A stretch of 64,000 nt of DNA. It comes from Margaritifera margaritifera. Taxonomy: Eukaryota; Mollusca; Bivalvia; Unionida; Margaritiferidae. The stretch is taken from NCBI GenBank assembly GCA_029931535.1, contig JAQPZY010001521.1, forward strand, positions 1,313,001 to 1,377,000. Reading direction: 5' to 3'. Every line of letters begins with the position of its first letter. Within the stretch, counting starts at the first letter, position 1. This document shows positions 13,830-23,800 of the stretch, one piece after another. A model generated the notes under the pieces. The model did not search any database. It had not been told where the DNA came from and was given only the letters and a program-made list of their open reading frames with translations. Made by a program: the position numbers and the translations under genes.

Positions 13830-14407
13830 GCTTGATCCAACAATCGACCTACAGACTTCACAAGCAAGCACGAAAATGAATCCCATCTACGAAGGTTTAT
13901 GTTAGTAAATGTTTTGATCAAATTCAAGCAGACGTTGTTGATATGCAGGCCTACGAGAAGGATAATAACGAATACAAATATATTTTGACTTCCATAGATG
14001 TTTTCTTCAAATATTTATGGTTGAAAAAGTTACATCTAAACGAGGAGATGATATATAAGATACATTCATATCTATACTTCATGAGTAAAAGCCTCAAAAG
14101 ATACAATTTGCTGAGTACAAGGAATTTAACAAGTGGAAGGCAGAGAAATTGTTGGATAAAGCGGGTAGAGAGCATTTCTCTTCTCACTTATATATAAAGG
14201 CATCTGTGATTTAGAGATTTAAGAGAACTTTAAATTTTTTACGAATAGGAACAATCTCTAAATGAAAAATAGAATGAATTTCATAAGATTGAAAAGAGTT
14301 TGAAAGGCAATGGAATGAATGGCAATAGGTACGTACTCGTAAAATGGAAAAGGTACGACAGTTCTTTTAATAGTTGGGAACCAGTTGAAAATGTAGCATT
14401 TATTTAA
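13830..14407 (+). pseudogene. Polinton/Maverick-type integrase relic with C-terminal chromodomain
   Basis: From about 13840 a broken frame gives YRLHKQARK, then after a stop KVYVSKCFDQIQADVVDMQAY. It continues to YKYILTSIDVFFKYLWLKKL, the start of a retroviral-type integrase core: the first catalytic Asp lies in QADVVDM and the second in TSIDVFFKY. Polinton integrases share the signature D.WQADL.DM..l....gYkYlLt.iDvFSKyaw. After a decayed middle, 14320-14401 encodes YVLVKWKRYDSSFNSWEP, a chromodomain core, ending at TAA 14405-14407, as in the C-terminal chromodomain of Polinton integrases. Several stops and frame changes make it non-functional. I see no polymerase B, protease or capsid genes nearby. 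A Ginger or Gypsy integrase is the alternative. Confidence 0.7.
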
Positions 14408-15039
14408 ATATAGTTTATGTTTTAAATAAATGGCAATCATTGAGCCGCCAGTAGAAAAGAGTGTAAGAAGACGTATGCAAAGAACAGTATCCGTCTTCAG
14501 ACTAAAATTGAAAATAGAAGATTGAATAGAGAAAATCTTAACAAAATCGTAAAACTAGTAGAATTTTCAAGACACATTCAAGCGAGCTGATAATGAGAAC
14601 AGATTTCGAGGATGACTAGACTATCAAGTTGTTCTCCACCTTTTTTTTCTGACTGGTGGCGGAGAACAACGGTGCATGGCACGAATTGTGCTGGAGCGTT
14701 AGCTTTTGAATCAGGTGGATTATCGGACCGCTCGCTACTAATTAATAAATTTATTTATACTAACATTTGTATCCAGACGGTAAGTATAATCCCTCTTCTA
14801 ATGATTCATCAATCCTTTAAAACACTCACCTTTTTAGTATAAATCCCTGTCAGAATAAAACACCTGTGTATTCAGCGGCTTTTAACCTCGGATTTGAATT
14901 ACCGACGCATGCCTGGAAAGCAGCATCACCTCAAGGTAAGAGTAACGCGTGGAAACCGTCTAGCGAGGCCTATATCACTGGGAACTGACTAATGTTTGGG
15001 TCGGAGCTGCGGGAATGTCGTGCCGTTACGGCAGAACTT

Positions 15040-15135
<96 letters not shown>

Positions 15136-15435
15136 GTCATATCAGAAAAGTGAGATAGAGTGAATGATCAATAAATTTCAAAAAGACCACAAAGTGTATT
15201 CAGCTGTAAAAATATGCCACACAATAATAATAATAATAATTTATTATTATTACTAGTGTTAGTATTTTCAATCATATTTAATAACATCTACAATGGTATA
15301 AATGGAAAGCAGACATACATACATACATGTTAGTACTTTAGTTACTTATAACAAGAACATTATTATTATAATGAACATTATTAATAACATTTACAATGGT
15401 ATTTATGAATAGAAGATAATGCATACATACATACA
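14408..15435. other. No gene seen; (GA)n and small repeats
   Basis: Holds a short open frame at 14612-14842 without domain signal, a (GA)n array, (AAT)n at about 15225-15250, and two diverged copies of a TTACAATGGTAT-containing segment with CATACATACATACAT runs (about 15265-15330 and 15375-15437). Confidence 0.5.
15042..15134. repeat. (GA)n microsatellite
   Basis: About 93 bases of GA dinucleotide, uninterrupted. Confidence 0.95.
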
Positions 15436-15779
15436 TTATAAATTGACATAGGAATTCGAAATAATTTTCTTTCTTTCGTCAAATTTGTTTGATAATTTGT
15501 TCATGTGTGATATGTCTATGTCCGGGTTCTTCATCCTTGCTTCTGAGCGGAAATTCTGAAAGACTCTGTGGTATCTCCCAGGGATCTCTCTTAAGGGTTC
15601 CTCATCCTTCATTAATCTGACAAAAGTTTCACTATCCTTTTTCCTTGCAAATTTAGATTTTCCTGCATGGAAACTTTCAAATTCGATTACTATTTTACAG
15701 TATGTTTTGTCCAGAACATGGCCAACCCCACCAGTCAACTTGCTATGCCTATCCAAAGTGGCGTCAATCAGCTGATGAC
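15436..15779 (-). CDS. Transposon-linked protein, last exon
   Basis: On the minus strand the acceptor TAGGCAG is followed at 15779 by two bases completing a split Gly codon. The frame then stays open to the stop ending at 15436, about 114 residues. It includes HQLIDATLDRHSKLTGGVGH, FESFHAGKSKFARKKD, IPGRYHRVFQNFRSEARM and a basic NKLSNKFDERKK near the end. This arrangement resembles C-terminal parts of large repeat-associated proteins of marine invertebrates, recalled from memory and not verified. The function is unknown. It joins in phase 1 to the exon at 16081-16212, so a spliced product is possible. Confidence 0.5.
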
Positions 15780-16080
15780 CTGCCTATCGTAAACTTTCTA
15801 TAACGATCATACAAAGTCAGCATGAATTAACCTTTAATATTGTTGTATATATTTTAACTTCCAAAATTAACATTCTGTGGTTGTTTTCAAATTAGTGATC
15901 ACATAATATATTAGACAGCAAGAACATCATGTTAAAGTCGTATTTCTACGAATTACAAAATACTGCATATACTAAGCCTTCATATATTTATAAAACACAA
16001 TTCTTCCTACTTAAACGATTAATTGAAGGAATTTAAATTTTTAAAAAACTCTTTAATAATTCCGTTATCAATTGATTTAC

Positions 16081-16212
16081 CTTTGAACTCCTTGTTCAAA
16101 AATGCATTGACTAGGTCAACCTCATCATTGTTTCCGGAACCTGCTCGAAGATTAACTGTTCTATTAAACAGCAGGTCTTGTTGCATTCTAAACGATACGC
16201 TCCCAGACAAGT
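16081..16212 (-). CDS. Transposon-linked protein, internal exon
   Basis: Minus-strand exon between acceptor TTATTGCAG (next base 16212) and donor AAAG/GTAAAT (last base 16081). It encodes LSGSVSFRMQQDLLFNR then GSGNNDEVDLVNAFLNKEFK; the GNNDEVDLVN..LNKEFK pattern recurs in repeat-associated proteins. It ends with one base of a Gly codon completed by the next exon at 15779. The open frame running past the donor is intronic. Confidence 0.5.
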
Positions 16213-16458
16213 CTGCAATAATTTAATCTGGTTTGTTACTTAGGATTGTTTTCTCATTGTTTAACTTATCCTTATACAAAGTTACTGTTACGGACACACA
16301 AATGAATTTTTATAGAGGTTATATACTACCGCATAATGATCACACTAAATGAAGAACTATTTTCTTCGGAATATATGATACATGCATCTGATAATTCTGA
16401 TATAGTCCTAGTGGATATTCAGCTGTCACTTCCTTGAAAAATACATCTTCTATTCTAC

Positions 16459-16598
16459 AGTTCTCTTGCATGTGTCACCACACATTAACTCATCTGGCAG
16501 ATTGTCTTCCTCTAGGTCAAAACAACACAGATGGAAGAAGGAGCCTCTAGGGCACGATCTATTCAGGCATTGTATCATCGGTTCATCCTCTCCCAGAT
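16459..16598 (-). CDS. Transposon-linked protein, PHD-finger-like exon
   Basis: Minus-strand exon after acceptor TTATTTCCAG. It encodes MIQCLNRSCPRGSFFHLCC followed by DLEEDNLPDELMCGDTC. The spacing C....C....FH..C ... C..C matches the second half of a PHD zinc finger, a module common at the ends of transposon proteins and chromatin readers. The likely donor (GTAGAA at 16458) is weak and its phase does not match the 16212 exon, so the gene may be broken here or another donor is used. Confidence 0.45.
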
Positions 16599-16674
16599 CT
16601 GGAAATAATATATCTTCATGTTTAACCATTGCCACCGACCTCTATAAAGCTATAAACGCAAAGTAAATGCACAC

Positions 16675-16676
<2 letters not shown>

Positions 16677-16730
<54 letters not shown>

Positions 16731-17390
16731 TATTCTTCTTCTCTTTTATCATTTGTATCAACACACCTTTCACCTTTGACATCTCCTTTGTCGCTGTTGT
16801 GGCTGTTGTTTTCATAGATTGAACACAGTTGTGATAGAAGAAAAGTAATTACATTATATGGGATAAATCTATCAGTTTCCAAGGGGTTGATATTTTAGTT
16901 CTTTTTGCGAATGATGACAAGACTATTTTGCTTCAATACACAACCAAAGCAATACGCCTGGAAATTATATGATTTAATGAAAATACTAAATGTCACGTTG
17001 TTTATACTCACATAAATTTCTACATATATGGATGCAGGCTGACAGTTGTGTTGTTCACTTAAAATATAGTACTCTGTCATGTGAATATACAAAATGAGGT
17101 CAAGCGAACGGAAGGTTGTACAATAATTAAGTGGCAATCCTTCCGCACAAACATCATACTGATACAAAGTTAAGGACCTAGTAATCATTAGACTCTCTGT
17201 GCATCGAAGATAACAAATATCCCGAAATAAACAAGGCATGATAAAGGATCTTGCACCCACTCGCATAATATATGTGTATGTATGTAAATTCATACAAATT
17301 AGCTTAGAAATTTCATATATTGCGGTGACTGTATATGTTGAGGGTATCATTTAGTACTAAAAATTAAGTAAATTTTAATTATTGTGTAAA
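16677..17390 (+). repeat. Dispersed repeat A1 (matches 40465-41160)
   Basis: Starts with (GA)n at 16678-16726, then ATCTGTATTCTTCTTCTC and about 650 bases that are nearly collinear with 40488-41160 in the same orientation, including the same (GA)n. The long minus frame at 16895-17350 is not kept open in the second copy, so it is not a gene. It precedes the Penelope-like remains and may be its 5' part. Confidence 0.75.
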
Positions 17391-17394
17391 TATT

Positions 17395-17422
17395 TTTAAT
17401 TCCTTCCTTTTACAAAGGAATT

Positions 17423-17474
<52 letters not shown>

Positions 17475-17610
17475 GCAATAATAATTATTATTATTAGTAG
17501 TAGTAGTTCTATTTGAAAATGTTTTAGCGTCCTAATTAATACCATACGAAGATTTGTACATGTATTTTTTTTAAACAACGTGTCTCTGAAGAAACATGTC
17601 GAGGAAAATG
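17395..17610 (+). repeat. (AAT)n/(TAG)n with conserved flank, shared with 42290-42480
   Basis: An (AAT)n run at 17426-17472, a short (TAG)n, then about 100 bases including CATACGAAGATTTGTACATG and CTCTGAAGAAACATG. The same order occurs at 42290-42480. This indicates a microsatellite inside the repeated element rather than a chance array. Confidence 0.7.
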
Positions 17611-17749
17611 TATTATAATACTTTGTTAATTAACGGAGCGCCGTAAAATATAAAATGAAAGATCTTCACCTCCATAGCTTCGATCGATCTTGTAATCTCA
17701 ATGCCTCCATATTTCAGAACTCAGAAAAGTGGCACAAATGTTGTAGCCT

Positions 17750-18220
17750 ATGATTGAAAACAGTATCAGAAAGCACGATCCAAATTTGATATATGAGGCG
17801 TTGGGTGAAATTAGTATTTTAGGACCAGTTTTAGATTATGGAGTGTCAGATGAATTCTACAAAGTACAACATTGGTCCAGAAAACAGTACAAATACATTT
17901 CGGCAAATATATTTTCGACCCTCATTACAAAAACTCTTGGCAAAGATCGGCACTCTGAAAGTGAAGCAACATTATCTCCTCTTCAACCGGACTGGCAGAC
18001 ACCGAGACAAAGGCCAGTTAACAAATGCACTAGCCACCCCTCTCCCACACAAATCACATTTACTAATAGATTTTCCCCAATTTCATATAACGACACACCT
18101 GCATTTAGTATATCACAACCTATTACTACCAAATCGTTTTCTAACTCGGCTAGATATACAAATAAAAGGAGCTCGTTTCCGAAAGCTGGTCCGTCTGTCG
18201 TTGTTAAATCCCCTAGCTAG
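17750..18220 (+). pseudogene. ORF1-like relic of the Penelope-like element, copy A
   Basis: Open for about 156 codons (RKHDPNLIYEALGEISILG ... VQHWSRKQYKYISANIFSTL). The first 120 or so residues recur at 42803-43207 with few changes, so the open frame is under repeat-wide similarity rather than chance. No recognised domain. A second frame is also open downstream (from 18220 to 18416), suggesting a frameshift. It lies upstream of RT and GIY-YIG remains in both copies, so a gag- or ORF1-type role is inferred only from position. Confidence 0.4.
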
Positions 18221-18419
18221 CTTTACAGCACTGACACTTAGTACCTCTAACTCCGCAACTCCTCACAAATCCTATGCAGACTGTGTACGCGACCGAGTAC
18301 CGGTTTCCACTAACGTGCGACCTTTCACTGGAATAAACCCTCCAATTACTCGAATTCGAGATCGCAACAATACGACATTGAGGATGCATAGGAGAACGCA
18401 ACGGAAATATGATTAATGG

Positions 18420-18715
18420 TCCCTTTCTAACGTCTGTAAAGAGATTCTAGTAATTGGCTCTTTATATTTAACACATATTCGGCAAGACAAATGACACCTC
18501 GGAAACGCCAAGATAGAATATTTACCTGGTGCCAAGATACAGTACCTGACACATTTGGCCAATAAGTTTGAGCCGCAAACAAATGTCAAATAAGTAATTG
18601 TAGACATCGGAATTAATGATAGACAAAAGAGTGGCGCTCAGACTATCCCTGCAGAATTTCGGAATTCTGAAGAACAAATAAAAGAGTTTCTTAACTGGAT
18701 GAATAACTAGGATTT
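18420..18715 (+). pseudogene. SGNH-hydrolase-like domain relic
   Basis: Broken frames give EILVIGSLYLTHIRQ, then YLPGAKIQYLTHLANKFEPQ, then VIVDIGINDRQKSGAQTIP. The order ILV.GdS ... VVVDIGiND matches the GDS block and the G-x-N-D block of SGNH/GDSL esterase-like domains found in retroelement ORFs. The GDS Ser-containing block here reads IGS, and there are internal stops, so it is inactive. Copy B lacks this segment because other elements interrupt it. Confidence 0.4.
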
Positions 18716-18890
18716 ATTCATTAAAATTAAAACTAAAATTCGTCAGGAAAGAGTAGACATCTTAGCTGTAACAATATAAAAGGAAACTAAGTTCACAAAG
18801 GGAGATAATATGGATACTAGTTTAGTTGGCAAGGAAACCGACACTCATCAATTGCTAGATACAAATGTTTTTCATCCACGGCATCATCAT
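18690..18890 (+). pseudogene. Penelope-like RT thumb relic, copy A
   Basis: Parallels 46970-47160, where a frame gives VEILDVTIYKGNKF and GKETDTHQ. Penelope-type RTs have the pattern FLD.....G.....Y.K.TD.H. at this point. Here it is more decayed but collinear. It is separated from the GIY-YIG part by a MITE. Confidence 0.5.
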
Positions 18891-18892
18891 CG

Positions 18893-19265
18893 TAGGCCAC
18901 GAGCGATAATCTGCTATGCTCTTGTATAACCCGTGGCTGCCTGTGCTGAAATTTCCTCGTTTTTCACGAATATGCATACACAAAAATACGTCATCAACAA
19001 CACAATGTAACAATCACCTACACATCAATGAAAGTGTCATTTTATCGATCGATATGTGACCGTGCTTAGGAGAGAAACTTTGATGGGTTCATTCAAATAG
19101 CGTGAAAGGTTGTGTTGGGTCATTATCTCGAGTAAAATTTACAGGCTCTCGCAAGGACTGGCTAAAGAGTTTTATGCATATTAATAAGAAACGAGGAAAT
19201 CTCCACATAAGCAGCCACGGGCGATAAAGAAGCATATCAGATAATAACCCGTGGCTTGCGACCAT
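18893..19265. mobile_element. Hairpin MITE nested in Penelope-like copy A
   Basis: About 370 bases with imperfect terminal inverted repeats near 90 bases. The left arm starts GGCCACGAGCGATAATCTGC and includes AACCCGTGGCTGC and TTTCCTCG. The right arm, reversed, reads AGCCACGGGTTATTATCTGA, GCCCGTGGCTGC and TTTCCTCG. The same element sits at the same point in copy B (47163-47545), so it was inserted before the two copies separated, or both descend from a MITE-carrying master. Confidence 0.7.
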
Positions 19266-19349
19266 GTCACATCATATGTTTAGCACCATTGTTTAATCCC
19301 AAATTCTGAGGTTACGCCATATTTGCTACAATGAACAAGATTTTCTTGA

Positions 19350-20005
19350 CACTTGTTCATTGCTTTTTGCAGGAAGACGAGAAAGAGGTTACAAAATCAG
19401 GGAACTTAGGAAAATGAAATCTGAGGCATTGAGAACAATAAATATTTGCAACAACGCACAAGAGATATTTCCGTTCAAGTCAATAAACGTTCAGCCTCTG
19501 CATCAAAGTATGCTAGAGACAATTTTTGTGAATTATACAAAAATTTCCCGAAGAATTTGGATCATGCACTTTGGTTACAACTCACAAACGCTATAAGAAC
19601 TTAAGGGATTTTTAGTGACATCTAAACTACCGAATATCGACAAACATGGTTGTTTTAAAATGATTGTAACCTGTGTGATGTTCTAATGAATTCAGACATT
19701 GTAAAAAGTCTGGAGAACAGTTGAAATGTTAAACGTAAACAACATATTTCATGTGATACTCAAAATATTATATATGTGGTGTGTTGTTTAAACTGTAAAA
19801 AGCAGCATGTGGGGGAAACCGAAAAAAATGTACGGGTTAGGATGGTGGGGCAAGGACATACGACTGCAAAGACAAATAAAACATCTGTCTAAACATTTTA
19901 ATACAAATTGTAGCGAAGAATATTTGAGGGTGATTGACATTAATCACAACATCTGCTGGTCAAAAGCGGATGGAAGAAAAAGAGAAACAAAATCACAGCT
20001 AAGAG
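19350..20005 (+). pseudogene. Penelope-like GIY-YIG endonuclease relic, copy A
   Basis: Broken frames give GRRERGYKIRELRKMKSEAL, then a Cys-rich stretch, then NIIYVVCCLNCKKQHVGET and NVRVRMVGQGHTT. The C..CKKQHVGET..NVR.RM.GH block is the start of the GIY-YIG-type nuclease domain carried by Penelope-like elements downstream of RT (V(I)Y...C..C...YVGET...L..R...H). The open piece 19807-20005 holds LRVIDINHNICWSKADGRKRE, the domain end. Multiple stops and a frameshift make it dead. The match with 47690-48330 is close for about 640 bases. Confidence 0.65.
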
Positions 20006-23000
20006 TTGATGAAAGGCTTCGCAAGTGTGCAATCATCAATGGTGATGCAAAACGTTTAGCAGTTACTAGTAGGGACATAATGGCAGCAGAGGCACATTAC
20101 CATGTATCATGATATAAGAACTTTACAAGGGTTCAAACAAAAGCTGAAGACAATGCAAAGGCAAAGAACAGCAAATCTGTTGCTCAATACAAAAAGATGG
20201 AAAATGAAGCCTATGATGAATTGTTTCGTTCCATTAGAACTGCTATTACTCATAGCAGAAAAACTTCAAACGCTCATGAAATCTAGAGGGGTCCAGAGAC
20301 TGAAAAAATCAACCAAGAAGCATATCCGTAGGAAACTAGAATTTGAGCTAGGAACAACCTTAATATCTTTCCAGACACGAAAGGGAAATTATTGTCTATA
20401 CCTGATAGTGTGACATTGCAGGATGTTGTCGGAGAAAACCAGAATTTGAAAAGAGAAGTTGCAGTTTGAAAAACAAAGGCAACAAAATCAACAAACATAT
20501 AGATCAGACGTCATCACACTTGAGATCAATGATAAGAAAAGAAGTGAAAACAACTCTATAGCCTCATGATCCCTCTGATGTTGATCAAGAATCTTTCACT
20601 GTACTAGATTATCTTGAACAGTTACTGTTGACTCTTATGACTTGTGATCCGGATCCCAATGAACCTTTCCAAAGGGTCAACATGTTGATGCAATCTTTCA
20701 GTCAGTACATTACATAAACAGTGACCTCTGGCCAGCAGAAACCCCCTAAACACCTGTTGCTCCACTACGCTGTAAGGACGAACATTGGCAATGTTGAAAT
20801 CGGTTATTTTATTGAACAGAGTAGGACATAGGGTTTTATATTCACAGCTGGAAGAACATAACACATCCTTGTGTCTTCAAAAACTTGCAGCTACTTGAAT
20901 TAGCAAATTGTTTTTTCAGCCATCATTCAGCCCTGTGTCTTCAGAAATCTTGCATGGGACAACATTGATAGCCTGGAAGAGACTCTGACTGGCAAGATGA
21001 CCACTCATCGAGTCAATGGCATTGCAGTACAGGCCAAATTATATTGGCCACAGTTCCCGAAGGATCCTCTCACCAACATTGAACAACAGAAGCAAAGAAC
21101 TGTGACCACCGAAAATGAAGAAATGGCAGTGTATGTTGCTATGAGCGGGTTGTGCCACAGTCACTGACAATAGGCATTGTAGCCATACAGGAATGCAAAG
21201 AAGGAACGAGGATTACTCCGAACAAAAGCTACTCTGGCTAGGAGCAATGCAGACAGACACAGTGAAACAGAAAATACTATGGACTTAGTGTCTCACAGGA
21301 TGTCATTAACTATCTGCCTACCATCAATGCCCCGACTACTTAGTTACAACAGTGTATACAATTTTGAACCAGTCGGAACTCATCAGAGAGCCACTACAGT
21401 TGTAGAAAATAGTAATGGTCATGGATCACGTTCTGTTTGCAAATGCAGCGGAATTACCTGGAAGAACAAAATAGGTTTGCCAACAGCTATCTTCGATTAG
21501 GGAAATTTCACACCATCTGCAATACCTTGTCAATTCTTGGAAAACTATTTCAGGATGCTGACCTTCGTGACCTTTGCATTGAAGCATGCATCATTGGAAT
21601 TCATCCCCTGGGTGGAGACGAGCCGGAATGACAAAAAGCAGGAAGTCTGCTCCTTTCTGGAAGAGGAAATGTCCTGATGCCTGTTTCCAGCGTTTGCAGA
21701 GGTACAAGACCTTTGGAATTGAGTCTTGGAGCAGCTTCGTCAAGACAATGGAGATCTGTCAATATTTTTATGTCATATGTGGACATGGTTGACGATGTCT
21801 TGCTGACCTTTCTGCGTGCTGCCCGAGAGGCAACTAGCAGTTGTTCCGCATAGCTATGATCCTTGGTTGCTTGCTTCTGACAAAGTTAAATACGATAGGT
21901 ACTTGCCAGCGTACTTTGCCCAGATGCTAATGCTCCCAGCGGAACACCTTAAGGTGCACAGAATGGATACTATTCTGTTTAGTTGTCTGGCAAGAATCCA
22001 TTTGAACACATTCCTGTTGACCAAACCATTGGGGTTTCACAATATACAAAGACACTCAGACTCTAGGTGGTACAGCAAGGTTCAGCCTAAAAATCAGGTG
22101 CAGTGAAGAGATATCACATCACAGCACAACTGAATAGCGCCTTCCTGGGTCAGATGATATAATTGTTAATTGTTACAGGACAACAAATCAGATCTTCATC
22201 ATGCGGATCTACAAAGAAACAAGAGTTGAAAATGATGAGGATGCAGTGTCAGCACTGGTGAGTCTACTTCAATGCTGGGTCAATCCCTTTGCTGAGACAA
22301 TTGATCTTATTATTATTTCCACAACAAAAGCGGATCATAGGGAAATAGCCGCTGACCTAATGAAGACCTAATAGGTAGGAAAGAAAAGTTATTTTATGCC
22401 GATTTCAGAACTGAGTGACTTGAGGGCATCCCGCCTATGAAGAAATTATATTACCCCATGATAATTAACAAGCTGACAACCTTCAACAATATGCGCAAAG
22501 AGAAGGAAGTGAAGAGCAATGGCAAGGCCGTCATTCTGAAAGCAGACGGCGCACTCTTTGGTCGCATCATTGTGATAGGACACGACCGGAACCTTGAGAT
22601 GGCGGATGTACTCTCCCATCCTCTGGGACCTCTGCCATGGACATTGGCAACGCAAGAATGACTCCATGAAAAGACCAAAAAAGCTGATTTAGCCCACGCT
22701 TGCCGAAGAGTATAGCACCAGCTGAATAAATGGCAGAAAGTTATGTCACTGTGATTGATTGAATGAACCTTGTTGAGTGAGAGATGATCAAGCCAATTTT
22801 GGTGAAGTGGTCATGTCTGTGCTGATGGAAGGAAGTAGGAGTCAAAGGATTGACGAGGTCTTTGACACATAATGGGAAACATATATAAAGAACAATGAAG
22901 AACAATCAAAGTGGAAGAGCCTGGACTCCATCTAGAGAGCATCACAGCCTCACAAATTATAAGGCATTGGAGACAATTTCTGAGCCAAGTCAGAAACAAA

Positions 23001-23574
23001 ACAAGCCTCATCTATTTCAATTTTGGTGAATGAGTGGAAGAAGACAGAGTACACTGCGAGACTTTTGGATAAGGTACTTTTTTCTACCACTGAAGACTTA
23101 TGCTACAAAATCACATCCGAAGGCAGCCAGGAGGTGTCTGATTTCAAGAGTACACATGAAGAAAGCAGATGGTAGCCCATACTTTAAATAGCACATGCTG
23201 CTGAAGAAGTCTACCAAGCATTATTGATAACCTCAGAACACACTGATATGTTCATTATGTAACTGGCATTCCATGATTGTCTCAGCGTTCCATTGCTCCA
23301 GATATGTGACACTAATGCACGGTCAATAGTCCTTCACATTGAAAAAATAGCAGCTGCTGTTGGCACAAATGTTTGTCTGGCCCACATAGGCATGCATGCA
23401 TATACAGGATGCATCACCGTCAGCACATTTGCATGCAAAGGGGAAAAACGCCCTGAAAATACTGAGTGCCAACAGAGAGGCACTGGAACACTTCTCACAG
23501 TTAGAAGAGGGAAGCAGGGTTGCATATATGATTTGGTAAATGTGGGCACTTGCCCCCACTGAATCTGAAAACCT

Positions 23575-23612
23575 GGGGGGGGGGTAACGTAATGATTAGC
23601 GGGGGGGGGGGG
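23575..23612. repeat. Two G-tracts (10 and 12 G)
   Basis: G runs at 23575-23584 and 23601-23612 separated by 16 bases, inside the PIN-like relic and unique in this AT-rich window. Confidence 0.9.
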
Positions 23613-23680
23613 CTTACCAGTATGATGTAAAGAAAAATGAACAGATTCAAATAGAGCAATAGCAAGTATAATAAGTGTAT

Positions 23681-23800
23681 TAAATACATGTAATATGTTC
23701 TGAATATTATAATATAACACTTAATACATATCGTGTGTTCTGTATATTAATGTACAACACTAAATACATATCATATGTTCTGTATATTGCAGTACAACAC
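23681..23800 (+). repeat. Three 40-base tandem repeats
   Basis: Units start at 23681, 23721 and 23761. Each contains TAATACAT-like starts, TATGTTCTG(T/A)ATATT and end near CAACAC. Units 2 and 3 are the most alike. They lie in an insertion within the PIN-like relic. Confidence 0.8.

Noticed and set aside
16895..17350. 151-residue minus frame
   Set aside because: It falls in the dispersed repeat A1 and is not kept open in the copy at 40680-41110.
23334..23720. 128-residue minus frame
   Set aside because: Antisense to the PIN-like relic and crossing the G tracts; no family signal.
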